A DNA stretch of 64,000 bases from Sphingomonas sp. PP-CE-1G-424 (GTDB taxonomy: Bacteria; Pseudomonadota; Alphaproteobacteria; Sphingomonadales; Sphingomonadaceae), in NCBI RefSeq assembly GCF_004341085.1, contig NZ_SLXW01000004.1:434001-498000 (forward strand), written 5' to 3'. The notes beneath the pieces are model-generated. The model saw only the letters and a list, made by a program, of their open reading frames with translations, was not told the DNA's origin and did not search any database. Positions 25,845-35,733 of this stretch are shown here, piece by piece. Positions within the stretch are counted from its first letter, which is position 1, and each line of letters starts with the position of its first letter. Position numbers and translations under genes: made by a program.

Positions 25845-26477
25845 ATGACCAAGACACTCACACGCCTGTTCGACGACTATGCCGACGCAACCGCCGCGCT
25901 CCACGATCTCGAGCGGCTGGGCGTACCGCATAGTCATATCAGCATCGTCGCCAGCAACGCAGACGGCGCGCATGGCGATAGCGACACGACGCTCGGCGAC
26001 GTCGACGACCGCGGCGATGTCAGCCGCGGCGTCTCGACCGGCGCAGCGGTTGGCGGCGTCGGTGGCCTGCTCGCCGGGCTCGGCCTGCTCGCGATCCCAG
26101 GCCTTGGCCCGATCGTCGCGGCGGGCTGGCTCGCCTCGACCGTGGTCGGTGCCGGGATCGGTGCTGCCGGTGGTGCTGCAACCGGCACGATCGTCGGCGC
26201 ATTGAAGGACGCAGGGCATTCCGAAGAAGACGCGCATGTCTATTCGGAAGGCGTCCGTCGCGGTGGCACGCTGCTGAGCGCGCGCGTCGAGGACGATCTG
26301 GTTACCGAAGCCGAAGCGGTGCTCGATCGTAACCGCTCGGTCGACGCGACGACGCGCGGCGCGGCGTATCGCCAGGACGGCTGGAGCCGCTTCGACGAGG
26401 CTGCCCCCGCCTATACGCGCGATGAAGTCGCCGCTGAGCGGAACCGGTATCGGCCGTCGACGACGTCGACCTACTGA
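25845..26477 (+). CDS. General stress protein 17M-like, glycine-zipper protein
   Basis: A 210-residue protein. The N-terminus (TRLFDDYADATAALHDLERLGVPHSHISIVASN) matches the 17M/YflT-type ferredoxin-like domain. The middle contains an unusually Gly/Ala-rich segment (AAVGGVGGLLAGLGLLAIPGLGPIVAAGW...) like a glycine zipper that can insert in or coat a membrane, and the C-terminus is charged (RDEVAAERNRYRPSTTSTY). GGAGAG precedes the ATG. Stress protection is inferred from family and neighbours. Confidence 0.8.
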   Translation: MTKTLTRLFDDYADATAALHDLERLGVPHSHISIVASNADGAHGDSDTTLGDVDDRGDVSRGVSTGAAVGGVGGLLAGLGLLAIPGLGPIVAAGWLASTVVGAGIGAAGGAATGTIVGALKDAGHSEEDAHVYSEGVRRGGTLLSARVEDDLVTEAEAVLDRNRSVDATTRGAAYRQDGWSRFDEAAPAYTRDEVAAERNRYRPSTTSTY

Positions 26478-26499
26478 GCGAACCTCGCTTGGATGAAGA

Positions 26500-26532
26500 C
26501 GGCGGCCTGTTGGAAAACAGGCCGCCGTTTTT
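26500..26532 (+). terminator. Rho-independent terminator of the stress cluster
   Basis: A perfect 12-bp stem (CGGCGGCCTGTT with AACAGGCCGCCG) closed by a GGAA tetraloop and followed by TTTTT on the plus strand. It lies 22 bases after the 17M-like stop and abuts the end of the convergent TBDR gene. Confidence 0.95.
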
Positions 26533-26534
26533 CG

Positions 26535-29036
26535 TCAGAACCGCGTGGAAATGGTCGCGCCGTAGGTCCTCGGATCGCCTGGCTGGCCGACGATCAGGCC
26601 GGTGCTGCCCGACTGGGTTGCGAGCACATCATAGTAATGCTCGTCGAACGCATTGCGCAGCCAGAGAAACGCATTGATCCCCTCGCGCTCGCGGAACCCG
26701 ACGCGGAAGTTGCTCAGCGAATAGCCGTTGATCTCGGTATAGATCGACTCCGACGGGTTCGACGAGAAATGCGACCGGTAGCTGCCGTCATAACCGACAT
26801 AGAGCTGACCATCCTTGCCCGCGATGCGCGCCGGCAGGTCGTATTCCGCGCCGTATGAGAGCGCGAATTTCGAGACGCCGGGCAGGCGCTGCCCCGAGAT
26901 GTCGCAGCTTGCCGGGCTGTACGACGGCCTTGTCGCGGTGCCGGCCTGGCCTGCGGGGCTTGCCGGGTGCGTCGCATCCGCCGCGGTGCCGCCGGTCAGT
27001 TCGGGCGGGCAGGGCGCATCGACGAACTTGACGTATTTGGCGTCGGTGTAGGCGCCGTTGACGTACAGGTTCAGCCGCTCCGATGGACGGAACGCGGAGT
27101 CGAATTCGAGACCGCGCGTACGCACCTTGCCCGCGTTCGCGAGGTAGCCGCGCAACACCGAATACTGGTTGTTGGTCACGGTCGCCTGATAATCCGCGAT
27201 CTCGGTCCAGAACCCGGCGATGTTCAACGTAACACGCCGATCGGCGAACTGCGTCTTCAGCCCCAGCTCGTAATGATTGACCTTTTCCGGCTTCACGGTC
27301 GCCGAGGCGAGGATCGGGTTATTGTTGGCGTCGAGCGGCAGGCCGGACAGGTTGATCCCGCCCGATTTATAGCTGCGCGCATAGGTCGCATAGGCGTGGA
27401 CGTCGGGGGTCACGGTGTACGACGCGGTGATGTCGCCCGACAGGTTCCAGTTATCGAACGTCGGCTTGTAGCTTTGCGGCGCGAGCACGCCGCGCTGATC
27501 GGCTGTCAGCGTGGTGCCGCCATTGCCGGTGGTGACGACGGAGACGTAATCGCCGTCCTTCTTGTCGTAGTTCAACCGCAGGCCGGGCGCGATCTGAAGC
27601 TTGTTCGTGGCATGCCAGGTGAGCTTTCCGAACAGCGCGGCGCTGGTGTTGGTGAAGCCGATCGTGTTGCGGCTGGTCAGCCCGTCGAGCACCGACGGGT
27701 TGCACGCCGCGGTGGTCGCGGTCGCGCATCCGGTGGCGCCGGGCGCGACACCGTTGCCGGGATTGAGCAGGAACCGGCTCGCCGCGGGGCCCTGGACCTG
27801 AAGACCCTGCGTATCGATCGTCTGGTGGAAGTAGAAGACGCCGACCGTGTAGTCGACCGCGTGCGTACCGTTCGATCCGACCCGCAGTTCCTGGCTGAAC
27901 TGGCTCTGCTGCGACGGGTTCGCCGAGACCGGGGTGATCGGCAGGCCGATGAAGTCGCGATCGTTCGACGGATCCCAGTGCCAGAACCGCCACGCCGTCA
28001 CCGACGTCACCGTCGCCGGGCCGAGATCCCAATTCGCGAGCAGCGACGCGCCACCCAGCTCCTGCTTCGCGCGCAGCGGCGTATCGACGTCGGTCACGCG
28101 GTCGAACGCGTTCGTCGAGGGCACGACATAGCCCTGCGCCGCGGCCAGCGCCGCATATTGCCGGTTGAGTGGCCGCTGCGTCGTGCCGACCCGCGCATAA
28201 TATTGGACGCAGCAATTGGGGTTCTGCCGGCCGTAATCGCCGTACAGCGTCAGATCGAGATTGGAGGCCGCACGCCACAGCAGCTGGCCGCGAAACCCGA
28301 GATTGTCCTGGCTGTTGAGATAGGTGTCGGTGCGCGAATTGTAGATCGTGCCGCGCCGCGTCGTGATCGACGTCGACAGCCGGATCGCCAGCTTGTCGTC
28401 GATCAGCGGACCCGACACCGACGCCTTGCCCTGGAAGAAATCGTAATTGCCGCCGCTCAGCTCGACGCGCGCCTCGGGCGTGAAGCTCGGCGCCCGCGTG
28501 GTGACGTTGATCGCGCCCGCGGTGGTGTTCTTGCCGTACAGCGTGCCTTGCGGTCCGCGGAGAATCTCGATCCGCTCGGTATCGGTGAAGTCGAACGTCG
28601 CCGAGGCGATCCGGCTGTAATAGACCTGGTCGACATAGATGCCGACGCCCTGTTCGATGCCGTCGTTGGTTAGGCCGAACGGCGCGCCGAGCCCGCGGAT
28701 GTTGGCGGCCGAATTGCGCGGGTTGGTCGAATAGAATTGCAGCGTCGGTGCAAGCTGCGTGATCCGGCTGACATTGTACGCGCCGGTGTCGGCGATCGCG
28801 GTGCCGCCGATCACCGACATCGCGATCGGCACGCTCTGGACGGTTTCCGCGCGGCGGCGTGCGGTGACGAGGATGTCGCCGCCTCCATCGCCCGACGCCG
28901 GGCCTGCGCGTTCCTGCTCGCCTGTGGACTGCGTCGGTTGCGCGGCCGGGGTCGCTACGGGTGCGGGCTGTGGCGGCGGGGTCTGTGGCACCTGCTCGGC
29001 ACTCTGTAACGTCATCAGCAAAGCAGTCAGCACCAT
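26535..29036 (-). CDS. TonB-dependent receptor
   Basis: An 833-residue outer-membrane receptor. A short secretion signal is followed by a Pro/Gln-rich linker and the TonB-box-like DILVTARRRAETVQSVPIAM. The plug contains IRGLGAPFGLTNDGIEQGVGIYVDQVYY and IEILRGPQGTLYGKNTTAGAINV, and the barrel ends TYGATISTRF. This is the large sphingomonad iron-complex/vitamin-type TBDR class; ligand unknown. It is divergent from the AroE-like gene. The RBS is GGGGGAC just upstream. Confidence 0.94.
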   Translation of the reverse strand: MVLTALLMTLQSAEQVPQTPPPQPAPVATPAAQPTQSTGEQERAGPASGDGGGDILVTARRRAETVQSVPIAMSVIGGTAIADTGAYNVSRITQLAPTLQFYSTNPRNSAANIRGLGAPFGLTNDGIEQGVGIYVDQVYYSRIASATFDFTDTERIEILRGPQGTLYGKNTTAGAINVTTRAPSFTPEARVELSGGNYDFFQGKASVSGPLIDDKLAIRLSTSITTRRGTIYNSRTDTYLNSQDNLGFRGQLLWRAASNLDLTLYGDYGRQNPNCCVQYYARVGTTQRPLNRQYAALAAAQGYVVPSTNAFDRVTDVDTPLRAKQELGGASLLANWDLGPATVTSVTAWRFWHWDPSNDRDFIGLPITPVSANPSQQSQFSQELRVGSNGTHAVDYTVGVFYFHQTIDTQGLQVQGPAASRFLLNPGNGVAPGATGCATATTAACNPSVLDGLTSRNTIGFTNTSAALFGKLTWHATNKLQIAPGLRLNYDKKDGDYVSVVTTGNGGTTLTADQRGVLAPQSYKPTFDNWNLSGDITASYTVTPDVHAYATYARSYKSGGINLSGLPLDANNNPILASATVKPEKVNHYELGLKTQFADRRVTLNIAGFWTEIADYQATVTNNQYSVLRGYLANAGKVRTRGLEFDSAFRPSERLNLYVNGAYTDAKYVKFVDAPCPPELTGGTAADATHPASPAGQAGTATRPSYSPASCDISGQRLPGVSKFALSYGAEYDLPARIAGKDGQLYVGYDGSYRSHFSSNPSESIYTEINGYSLSNFRVGFREREGINAFLWLRNAFDEHYYDVLATQSGSTGLIVGQPGDPRTYGATISTRF

Positions 29037-29112
29037 ATCGCGTCCCCCGAACCTGTGCCGATAAACTCCATTGATATAGTGGGATTACCAATATCTATTT
29101 TGATCGGATGCC

Positions 29113-29125
29113 TAAAGCTCAGCTT
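29113..29125. promoter_or_regulatory. Short palindrome between TBDR and AroE-like gene
   Basis: AAAGCT-C-AGCTTT is a perfect 6-base inverted repeat around one base, extended by one wobble pair. It sits in the shared region of two divergent genes and could be an operator for either. No further copies were noticed. Confidence 0.35.
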
Positions 29126-29191
29126 TGAGGGTGCGGGATGGTGGCGCCGGCCGGACGGTATATAGACGCGGGAATGACGAAGGAGAGCCGC

Positions 29192-30004
29192 ATGAAACCG
29201 CCGATCGGACGCGATACACGTCTGTGCATGTCGTTGTCGGCAAGGCCCGGCAATTTCGGCACCCGCTTTCACAACCGGCTCTACGCACTGACCGGGCTCG
29301 ATTACGTGTACAAGTCGTTCTCGACCACCGACCTGCCCGCGGCGATCGGCGGGATCCGCGCGCTGGATATTCGTGGCTGCGCGATCTCGATGCCGTTCAA
29401 GGAGGCGGTGATCGCGCTGCTCGACGGTCTGGCGCCGTCGGCGAGCGCGATCGACAGCGTGAACACGATCGTCAACGACGACGGCGGGCTGACCGGGCAC
29501 AACACGGATTACGGTGCGGTCGTCGATCTGGTCAGCGATATCGATCGATCGCTCTCGTTCGTGCTGCACGGCTCGGGCGGGATGGCGAAGGCGGTCGCCG
29601 CTGCGCTCAGCGACAGCGGTTTCCGGGATGGCACGATCGTCGCGCGCAACGCGGCGGCGGGACGCGCGCTCGCCGATCTTTACGGATATCGTTGTGCCTC
29701 GGAAGTGGGCGGGAGCGCGCCCCTCCTGATCAACGTGACGCCGATCGGGATGACCGGGGCGGATGCGGACGCGCTGGCGTTCCCGCCCGACATGATCGCG
29801 GCGTGCGACATCGCGTTCGACGTGGTGCAATATCCGCCCGAGACGCCGTTCCTGCGCGCCGCCGCGGACGCGGGCAAGCGCTGCATCACCGGGACCGAGG
29901 TCGCGACTCTGCAGGCGCTGCAACAGTTCGTGCTCTACACCGGCGTGACGCCCGATGCCGCGCAGGTCGCCGACGCGGCCGAGTGGGCGCGCGCGAACGC
30001 GTAA
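29192..30004 (+). CDS. Shikimate 5-dehydrogenase-like protein
   Basis: A 270-residue AroE-family oxidoreductase. The catalytic-type lysine is in CAISMPFKEAV (the usual VTxPxK is replaced by ISMPFK). NTD of the substrate site is in GHNTDYGAV, and the dinucleotide loop is HGSGGMAKAV. The C-terminal TGTEVATLQALQQFVLYTG replaces the normal DGxGML-xxQ-xxxF-xxWTG pattern. It is therefore an atypical paralog that may use quinate or a related polyol. AAGGAGAG precedes the ATG. It stands beside a TBDR, not in an aromatic-acid operon. Confidence 0.82.
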   Translation: MKPPIGRDTRLCMSLSARPGNFGTRFHNRLYALTGLDYVYKSFSTTDLPAAIGGIRALDIRGCAISMPFKEAVIALLDGLAPSASAIDSVNTIVNDDGGLTGHNTDYGAVVDLVSDIDRSLSFVLHGSGGMAKAVAAALSDSGFRDGTIVARNAAAGRALADLYGYRCASEVGGSAPLLINVTPIGMTGADADALAFPPDMIAACDIAFDVVQYPPETPFLRAAADAGKRCITGTEVATLQALQQFVLYTGVTPDAAQVADAAEWARANA

Positions 30005-30015
30005 GCCGCTCGCAC

Positions 30016-31401
30016 CTATTTCGTCAGGTCGGTGAGCAGCGAGCGGTAATAGGTGATCGCCAGCGGGATGTTGTCGATCGGCGTCCGCTCGTTGAGGCCG
30101 TGGCTGAAGTCGTCGGACTGCTTGATGAAGGTCGGGCTGACGCCGTAGCTCGGCACGCCGACCGAGCGGTACCACATCGAATCGCTCGCGCCCGCCGACA
30201 TGCTCGGGAAGATCGGCACGCCGGGGCGAATCTTGCCCATCGCCGTCTTGACCGCATTCATCAGGTCGGCGCGCAGCGGCGAGGCGTCGGTCGGGTTCGA
30301 CCCTTCGGTGACGTCGCTGAACTTGACGCCGGGGTCGGCGGCGACCTTGGCGAGTTCGGTCATCACGGTCGCCGGTTTCACGCCAGGGAAGATGCGGCAG
30401 TTGATGTTGGCGGTCGCGCGCTGCGGCAACGCGTTGAGCGCATGCCCGCCGCTGATCATCGACGTGACGCAGGTCGTGCCGATCTGACCGACATAGCCGG
30501 GATTGGCGGCGAGCGTCTCGATCGCCTTCTGGTCCTTCGGATTGGCGGCGAAGGCGCGCATCGCCGCGCCGATCTCGGGCGTCTGGCGTGGTGCGACGCC
30601 CTCGAAATAGCCCTTGGTGATCGGCGACAGTTGTGGCGTGAAGCGATAGTTGCCGATCCTGACCACGGCGGCGGCGAGCTGGTTGATTGCGTTGACTTCG
30701 CGCGGTGCGGACGAGTGGCCGCCGGCGCTGGTCGTTTCGAGCTGGAAGTCGGCATAGGTCTTCTCCGCCGCGCCGACCGTGAAATATTCGGCCTTGCCGT
30801 CTTCCGCGTACAGCCCGCCGCCGCCGTCGATGTTGAGCGCCATCTCGGCGGTCTTGAGCCGGTCGGCGATCAGCGACGACGTCTTCATGACGGTTTCCTC
30901 GTCGCCCGACAGCGCGAGGACGATGCCGCGCTTGGGTTTGTACCCCGCCTTCTTCATGTCGAGCAGCGTGGCGATCGCGAGCGCGGCGTCGAGCTTCATG
31001 TCGGTCGCGCCGCGGCCGTAGAGATAGCCGTTCTCGACCACCGCCGTGAACGGATCGCGCTTCCAGTCGGCGGGCTTGGCCTCGACCACGTCGATATGCC
31101 CGGAGATGACGATCGGCTTCAGCGTGGGGTCGGCCCCCTTCCACGTCGCGATCAGATAGGCGGTGTCGTCGACCGGGGTGACCGTCACGTCGCTCGCCGC
31201 AAAGCCGCCGCCGACCAGCACCGACTTCAGATAGGCGGCGAGCTGCGGCGTCTGGTTGCCCGGACCGCGCACGCTGCGAAACGCGATCATCTTCTGGGCG
31301 ATTTCGAGGCCGTTGGTGGCGGCCGGCGAGGTCGCCGTCTGGGCGGGGGCGGGAATGGCGGCCGTCACGGCAGCGCAGGTCAGGAGCAGCTTCAGTGCCA
31401 T
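30016..31401 (-). CDS. M20 family metallopeptidase, secreted
   Basis: A 461-residue zinc peptidase with a signal peptide (MALKLLLTCAAVTAAIPAPAQT). Metal ligands are visible in SGHIDVV (His/Asp), GRGATDMK (Asp) and SGDEETV (Glu-Glu), and a dimerisation 'lid' is inserted near LETTSAGGHSSAPRE. It is likely a periplasmic carboxypeptidase or dipeptidase. ATG 31401 is preferred (AAGGAC upstream); ATG 31422 overlaps the TBDR stop. Cotranscribed behind the TBDR with 20 bases between, pointing to processing of an imported peptide. Confidence 0.9.
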   Translation of the reverse strand: MALKLLLTCAAVTAAIPAPAQTATSPAATNGLEIAQKMIAFRSVRGPGNQTPQLAAYLKSVLVGGGFAASDVTVTPVDDTAYLIATWKGADPTLKPIVISGHIDVVEAKPADWKRDPFTAVVENGYLYGRGATDMKLDAALAIATLLDMKKAGYKPKRGIVLALSGDEETVMKTSSLIADRLKTAEMALNIDGGGGLYAEDGKAEYFTVGAAEKTYADFQLETTSAGGHSSAPREVNAINQLAAAVVRIGNYRFTPQLSPITKGYFEGVAPRQTPEIGAAMRAFAANPKDQKAIETLAANPGYVGQIGTTCVTSMISGGHALNALPQRATANINCRIFPGVKPATVMTELAKVAADPGVKFSDVTEGSNPTDASPLRADLMNAVKTAMGKIRPGVPIFPSMSAGASDSMWYRSVGVPSYGVSPTFIKQSDDFSHGLNERTPIDNIPLAITYYRSLLTDLTK

Positions 31402-31421
31402 CTTATGTCCTTGAATACGCA

Positions 31422-33968
31422 TCAGAACTTCGCGCCAGCCCGCAGCCCGATCGTTCGCGGGGTGCTGGTGACGATGTAGGTCCGCTGCGAGCAGGTGCCG
31501 CATTGCTGATACCGCGACAGTTCCGCGCGTTCGTCCCAGAGGTTCTGGACGAACACCTCGAAGGTGAAGTTCGACACCTCCGCGCCGACCGAGGCGTTGC
31601 CGGTGGTGTAGGCCTGAAGCCGCCCCAGCGTCGCCGCCTGCGCCAGTCGGATATCCGCCGACGCCGAACTCTGATGTGCGACGAGGCCCTGGATATACGC
31701 CTTCGCGGTGCCGATCGGCATGCTGTAGCGCGCGGTGCCGCTCGCCTTGAAGCGTGGCGTGATCGGCAGGCGCGTCCCCGATGGCGCGAGTACGTCGGTG
31801 CCGTCGCCGCTGCAGATCTGCGTCGCGCACAGGTCGTTGCGCGTCTTCGCATCGGTGTACGAACCCGCAGCGGTCAACGAGAGGCCGCCGGTCGAGAAGT
31901 TCGCGTCAGCCTCCGCGCCGCGGATCCGCGCGTTCGGGCCGTTCTGGATGATCGTGAAGCTGTTCGCGCCGAGGAACGAGAACTGGAACTTGTCCCATTG
32001 CTGTTGATAGATCGCGGCGTTGAACCGCAATCGCTCGAACAGCGTCGTCTTCAGGCCGAGCTCGTAATTGGTCAGGAAGTCCGCGTCATATGGCGCAACG
32101 TCGCCGCGACGATTGATCCCGCCCGGACGGAAGCCGCGGGAGAAGGTGGCATAGGCCAAGACCTTGTCGGTCGGCTTGAAGGTAAGGTTGAAGCGGTAGG
32201 TCGCACCCTGGCCCTGCGTCTTCTTCGGGATCAGCCCGGTCGTCGTGTAGGTCGCAAGATTGGTGCACGGCGAGCCCGAGACCGTCGCCGGCAGCAGCGT
32301 CGAGGTGTCGCCGCCGTCCAGATAGGCCTGCCGCAGGGTCTGGCCATTGGCGAGATAGCATCCCGCGACACCGGTCTGGCCGCTGCCCGCCGCGTTGAAC
32401 GGCGTGGCGGTGTAGGGTCGGCCGTCGGCCGGATCGATTGCCGGATTGCGTCCGAACCCGTAGAAGCCGATCAGCGAATTGTCGTAGATGTACGCGCGGC
32501 CTCCCGCGGTCGCGGTGAGGGTCGGCAGGATGTCGAAACTCGCCTCGCCGAACACCGCATAATCGGTATCGACGCGCTTTTGCTGGGTCAGCCACAAGGT
32601 ACCGGGCGAGCCGTTGACCGACACCGCGGTGCCGAGATTGGCGATCTGGTAGTCCTGGAAGATCGCATTCGTCTGGCGCTGGTAGAAGGCACCCGAAACG
32701 ACCCGGAAGCGATCCGACGACGGCGAGGCAACGCGGAATTCCTGGCTGATCTTCTTGAAGTGATCGGTGCCGATGATCTTCTGCCGCGGATCGATCGTCT
32801 TGCCGGCATTGTCTTGGTAATAGAAATAGCCGGCGAGCCCACCCGCGGACGAGTACATCGAGTCATACGCCTCGGCGTAATCGGTATAGTCGCTCGACGT
32901 GAAGGTTTTTCGGTCGAGATATGCGCCGGCGTACGTGACGTCCCAGTTGCCGACCTTGCCCTCGATGGTCAGGGCGCCCTGGATGAAGCGGTCGCGGCGG
33001 TATTCGGGGAAGAAATGCTGGACCTGGAGATCGCCGACCTTGGGGTCGTAGCCATAGGTGCCGTGGTTGCGCTGTTCCTGGTACAGGACGGTCGGCGTCA
33101 CGGTCCAGTTGCTGTCGAGATCGACCTTGAGCGCCGCGCGGCCACCATAGGTCTCGGTATCGTTGTAGTTCTTCTTCACGAATGCGGCATTGTCGACGAC
33201 CACGCCGCCATTCGCCGACGTGCACGAGGTCGCGGTCGGCTCGGGCAGGTAGCTGCGGCACCCGGCGACATTGTCGATATAGCCTGCATCGCGCTGATAG
33301 AAGCCGACCACGCGCAGCGCCGCCGACCCGGACAGCGGCATGTTGAGCATGCCCTCGAGCTTGCTGCCGATGCCGCCCGACTTGACGCTGTTCACCTCGC
33401 CGTCGACGCGGCCGTAGAAGCCGCTCAGATCGGGCTTGTTGGTGATGATCCGGATCGTGCCGGCTTCCGACGACGCGCCGTACAGCGTGCCCTGTGGCCC
33501 GGCGAGGCTCTCGATCCGCGCGATGTCGTAGATGTGGACGTCGAGCGTACCACCGATCGTCGTCACCGGCTGTTCGTCGAGATACGTGCCGACCGACGGC
33601 AGCGGGCCCGAATGATTGCCGTCGCCACCCGATGCGACGCCGCGCATGTAGACGACGGTCGAGCCGGGCTGCGTCGTCTGGAACGACACCGACGGCAGCA
33701 ACTGCGTATATTGGTTGAAGTTCGAGATGTTGAGATCGTCGAGCCGCTTGGTGCCGATCGCCTGGATACTGATCGGGACGCTCTGGATGCTCTGGTCGCG
33801 CTTCTGCGCGGTGACGACGATGTCGCCTTCGTATTCGCCGGCGGTTTGCGCTGATGGGGCGGTTTGCTCGGCCGGCGCGGCGGGATTGGTCTGGGCGGAG
33901 GCGGGAGACACTATCGCCGACGAAGCCAGAAGTGAGCCGATCAACAACCGACGATCGAATATGTGCAT
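31422..33968 (-). CDS. TonB-dependent receptor (peptidase-linked)
   Basis: An 848-residue receptor with signal peptide MHIFDRRLLIGSLLASSAIVSPASA. The TonB-box region is GDIVVTAQKRDQSIQSVPISI, and the plug has VVYMRGVASGGDGNHSG and IESLAGPQGTLYGASSEAGTIRI. The SLAGPQGTLYG form replaces the usual VLRGPQGTLYG. Barrel C-terminus TIGLRAGAKF. It is followed by an M20 peptidase and preceded by a TPR-sulfotransferase gene on the same strand. Confidence 0.94.
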   Translation of the reverse strand: MHIFDRRLLIGSLLASSAIVSPASAQTNPAAPAEQTAPSAQTAGEYEGDIVVTAQKRDQSIQSVPISIQAIGTKRLDDLNISNFNQYTQLLPSVSFQTTQPGSTVVYMRGVASGGDGNHSGPLPSVGTYLDEQPVTTIGGTLDVHIYDIARIESLAGPQGTLYGASSEAGTIRIITNKPDLSGFYGRVDGEVNSVKSGGIGSKLEGMLNMPLSGSAALRVVGFYQRDAGYIDNVAGCRSYLPEPTATSCTSANGGVVVDNAAFVKKNYNDTETYGGRAALKVDLDSNWTVTPTVLYQEQRNHGTYGYDPKVGDLQVQHFFPEYRRDRFIQGALTIEGKVGNWDVTYAGAYLDRKTFTSSDYTDYAEAYDSMYSSAGGLAGYFYYQDNAGKTIDPRQKIIGTDHFKKISQEFRVASPSSDRFRVVSGAFYQRQTNAIFQDYQIANLGTAVSVNGSPGTLWLTQQKRVDTDYAVFGEASFDILPTLTATAGGRAYIYDNSLIGFYGFGRNPAIDPADGRPYTATPFNAAGSGQTGVAGCYLANGQTLRQAYLDGGDTSTLLPATVSGSPCTNLATYTTTGLIPKKTQGQGATYRFNLTFKPTDKVLAYATFSRGFRPGGINRRGDVAPYDADFLTNYELGLKTTLFERLRFNAAIYQQQWDKFQFSFLGANSFTIIQNGPNARIRGAEADANFSTGGLSLTAAGSYTDAKTRNDLCATQICSGDGTDVLAPSGTRLPITPRFKASGTARYSMPIGTAKAYIQGLVAHQSSASADIRLAQAATLGRLQAYTTGNASVGAEVSNFTFEVFVQNLWDERAELSRYQQCGTCSQRTYIVTSTPRTIGLRAGAKF

Positions 33969-34081
33969 GCGCGAGCCCCCAAGCGATTATGCGCAGAGAC
34001 TGTGGTGCAGTGCAGCGAAGGTCAAACGAAGCCGAAGAATTTTGCAGCTTTATTACGTGAGCGTGACGTTTTTACCACGGA

Positions 34082-35647
34082 TCATGCGCGTATCAGGTCG
34101 CCGAGCGCAGTTTTCAGCGGGTCGAGCCAGATTTCGTACGGTCGCCAGGCATCGACGCCGTCGCGGTTGATCGGGCGGCGAACCTGCTCCGAACTCGCGG
34201 TGCGCACCGCGCGATCGGTTTCGTGGAAAGCGAGGCAGGCGGGCTCGTACTCGAGCCGGCACGCAGCTAGCAGCGCACGGACCTCGGTCTCGGTGTTGTC
34301 GATCAGCGCTTCGTGATCGACGCGGTGGACGCGGCCCGGTGCGACCGTGTCGACGTGGCGCATCAGGCGGACGTAATCGCGGTAATAGCGGCCGAGATCG
34401 TCGAGCGCATAGCTGAACGTCTGCCCCCGCGCGTAATGCTGTTTGAAGTTCGAGAAGCAGCAGTCGAGCGGGTCGCGCCGCGCGTCGATGATCCGCGCGT
34501 TCGGCAGCGCGAGCAGGATCAGCGGCACGTGCGCCCAGTTGTTGGGGAGCTTGTCGATGAAGAACGGGCGCTCGGTACGGCGCTGGATTGCGGCGCGGCG
34601 CAGATACTCCTCGCCGATCTCGCGCAATGCCTCCGCCGACAGCGTGTCGATCGCGCCCGGATAGTCGGCGATGCCGCGCGCGATCGCGGGCATGTCGGGG
34701 AGTTCGGTGGTGCCCTCGACCAAGCTGTGGCTGGCGAGGATCTGTTCGATCAGCGTCGAGCCGGCGCGGGGCATGCCGAGCACGAAGATCGGGTCGGGGG
34801 CGTCGCACCCCTGGCCGCGACGCGCGTCGAGCAGCGCTGGGGTCAGTACCGCAATGCTGCGGTCGACGAACGCGGTGGTCTCGTCGGCATCATACGAAAT
34901 TCTGGTGCGGCGCAGCGCGTTGCCCGCGTCGTAATGCGCGAACGAGTGGGCGGCGTCGCGGCGATCCTCGAACGCCTTGCCGAGCGCGAAGTCGAGGTGG
35001 AAGCGATCCTCGTCGCCGAGGTCGTCGCGCGCGAGCGCCGCCTCCATCGCCGCGATATCGTGGTCATCGAACCGCACCGTCTTGAGGTTGGCCAGGCTCC
35101 ACCACGCATCGCCGAGCGTCGGCTGGAGTGACAGCGCGCGCCGATATGCGGTGATACCGTCGTCGCGGCGCCCGACGGTCTTGAGCATATGGCCGTAACT
35201 CAGCCACACGCGCGGCTGATCGGGGGCGTCGTGCAGCACCTTTTCGTACAGCGTGATCGCATCCTCGAACCCGCCGAGCCGGCCGAGCGCCGCCGCTTTC
35301 AGATTGGCGTGGCCGGGATTGTCGGGCTCGTCGGCGATCACCGCATCGAGCAGGGTCAGCGCCTCGGGCGCGCGGTTCTGGCGGTAGAGCACGAGCGCGA
35401 GGTTGGCGCGCGCCGCGGTGAAGCCGGGGGCCAGTTCGATCGCACGGCGCAACAGCGTCTCGGCATCCTTGTACCGCCCGATCCGCCCGGCGAGTTCCGC
35501 CAGCATGCGGATCGCGCGCGCGTCGAACGGATCGCGCTTGAGATAGGCCTTCAGCAGTGGCTCGGCGACGTGGAGCTGATTGTCGTGCAGCGCCAGCGCG
35601 GCCTGCATCAGGTCGCTCGACCAGCGGGGAGTGGGGAGGGAAGCCAT
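34082..35647 (-). CDS. TPR-containing sulfotransferase
   Basis: A 521-residue cytoplasmic protein. Residues ~10-190 form about five TPR units (for example YKDAETLLRRAIELAPGFTAARANLALVLYRQ). The C-terminal half is a PAPS-dependent sulfotransferase with the 5'-phosphosulfate loop GMPRAGSTLIEQIL and the 3' element DARRDPLDCCFSNF. The substrate could be a glycan or peptide, with TPRs holding a partner. It lies 113 bases upstream of a TBDR gene and 86 bases downstream of GH43, all on the same strand. The role in this locus is not known. Confidence 0.88.
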   Translation of the reverse strand: MASLPTPRWSSDLMQAALALHDNQLHVAEPLLKAYLKRDPFDARAIRMLAELAGRIGRYKDAETLLRRAIELAPGFTAARANLALVLYRQNRAPEALTLLDAVIADEPDNPGHANLKAAALGRLGGFEDAITLYEKVLHDAPDQPRVWLSYGHMLKTVGRRDDGITAYRRALSLQPTLGDAWWSLANLKTVRFDDHDIAAMEAALARDDLGDEDRFHLDFALGKAFEDRRDAAHSFAHYDAGNALRRTRISYDADETTAFVDRSIAVLTPALLDARRGQGCDAPDPIFVLGMPRAGSTLIEQILASHSLVEGTTELPDMPAIARGIADYPGAIDTLSAEALREIGEEYLRRAAIQRRTERPFFIDKLPNNWAHVPLILLALPNARIIDARRDPLDCCFSNFKQHYARGQTFSYALDDLGRYYRDYVRLMRHVDTVAPGRVHRVDHEALIDNTETEVRALLAACRLEYEPACLAFHETDRAVRTASSEQVRRPINRDGVDAWRPYEIWLDPLKTALGDLIRA

Positions 35648-35733
35648 CGCGCCGAACAGTCGGAGAGCAGGGCGCCAGCGTCAAGCAGGCATCCGCACTC
35701 GCGGTCGCATGCCTGCGCTACGCCGTCACGCGG

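Noticed and set aside
29125..31479. A 784-codon plus-strand frame over the AroE-like and M20 genes
   Set aside because: It overlaps two genes with clear motifs, and its translation has no domain pattern.
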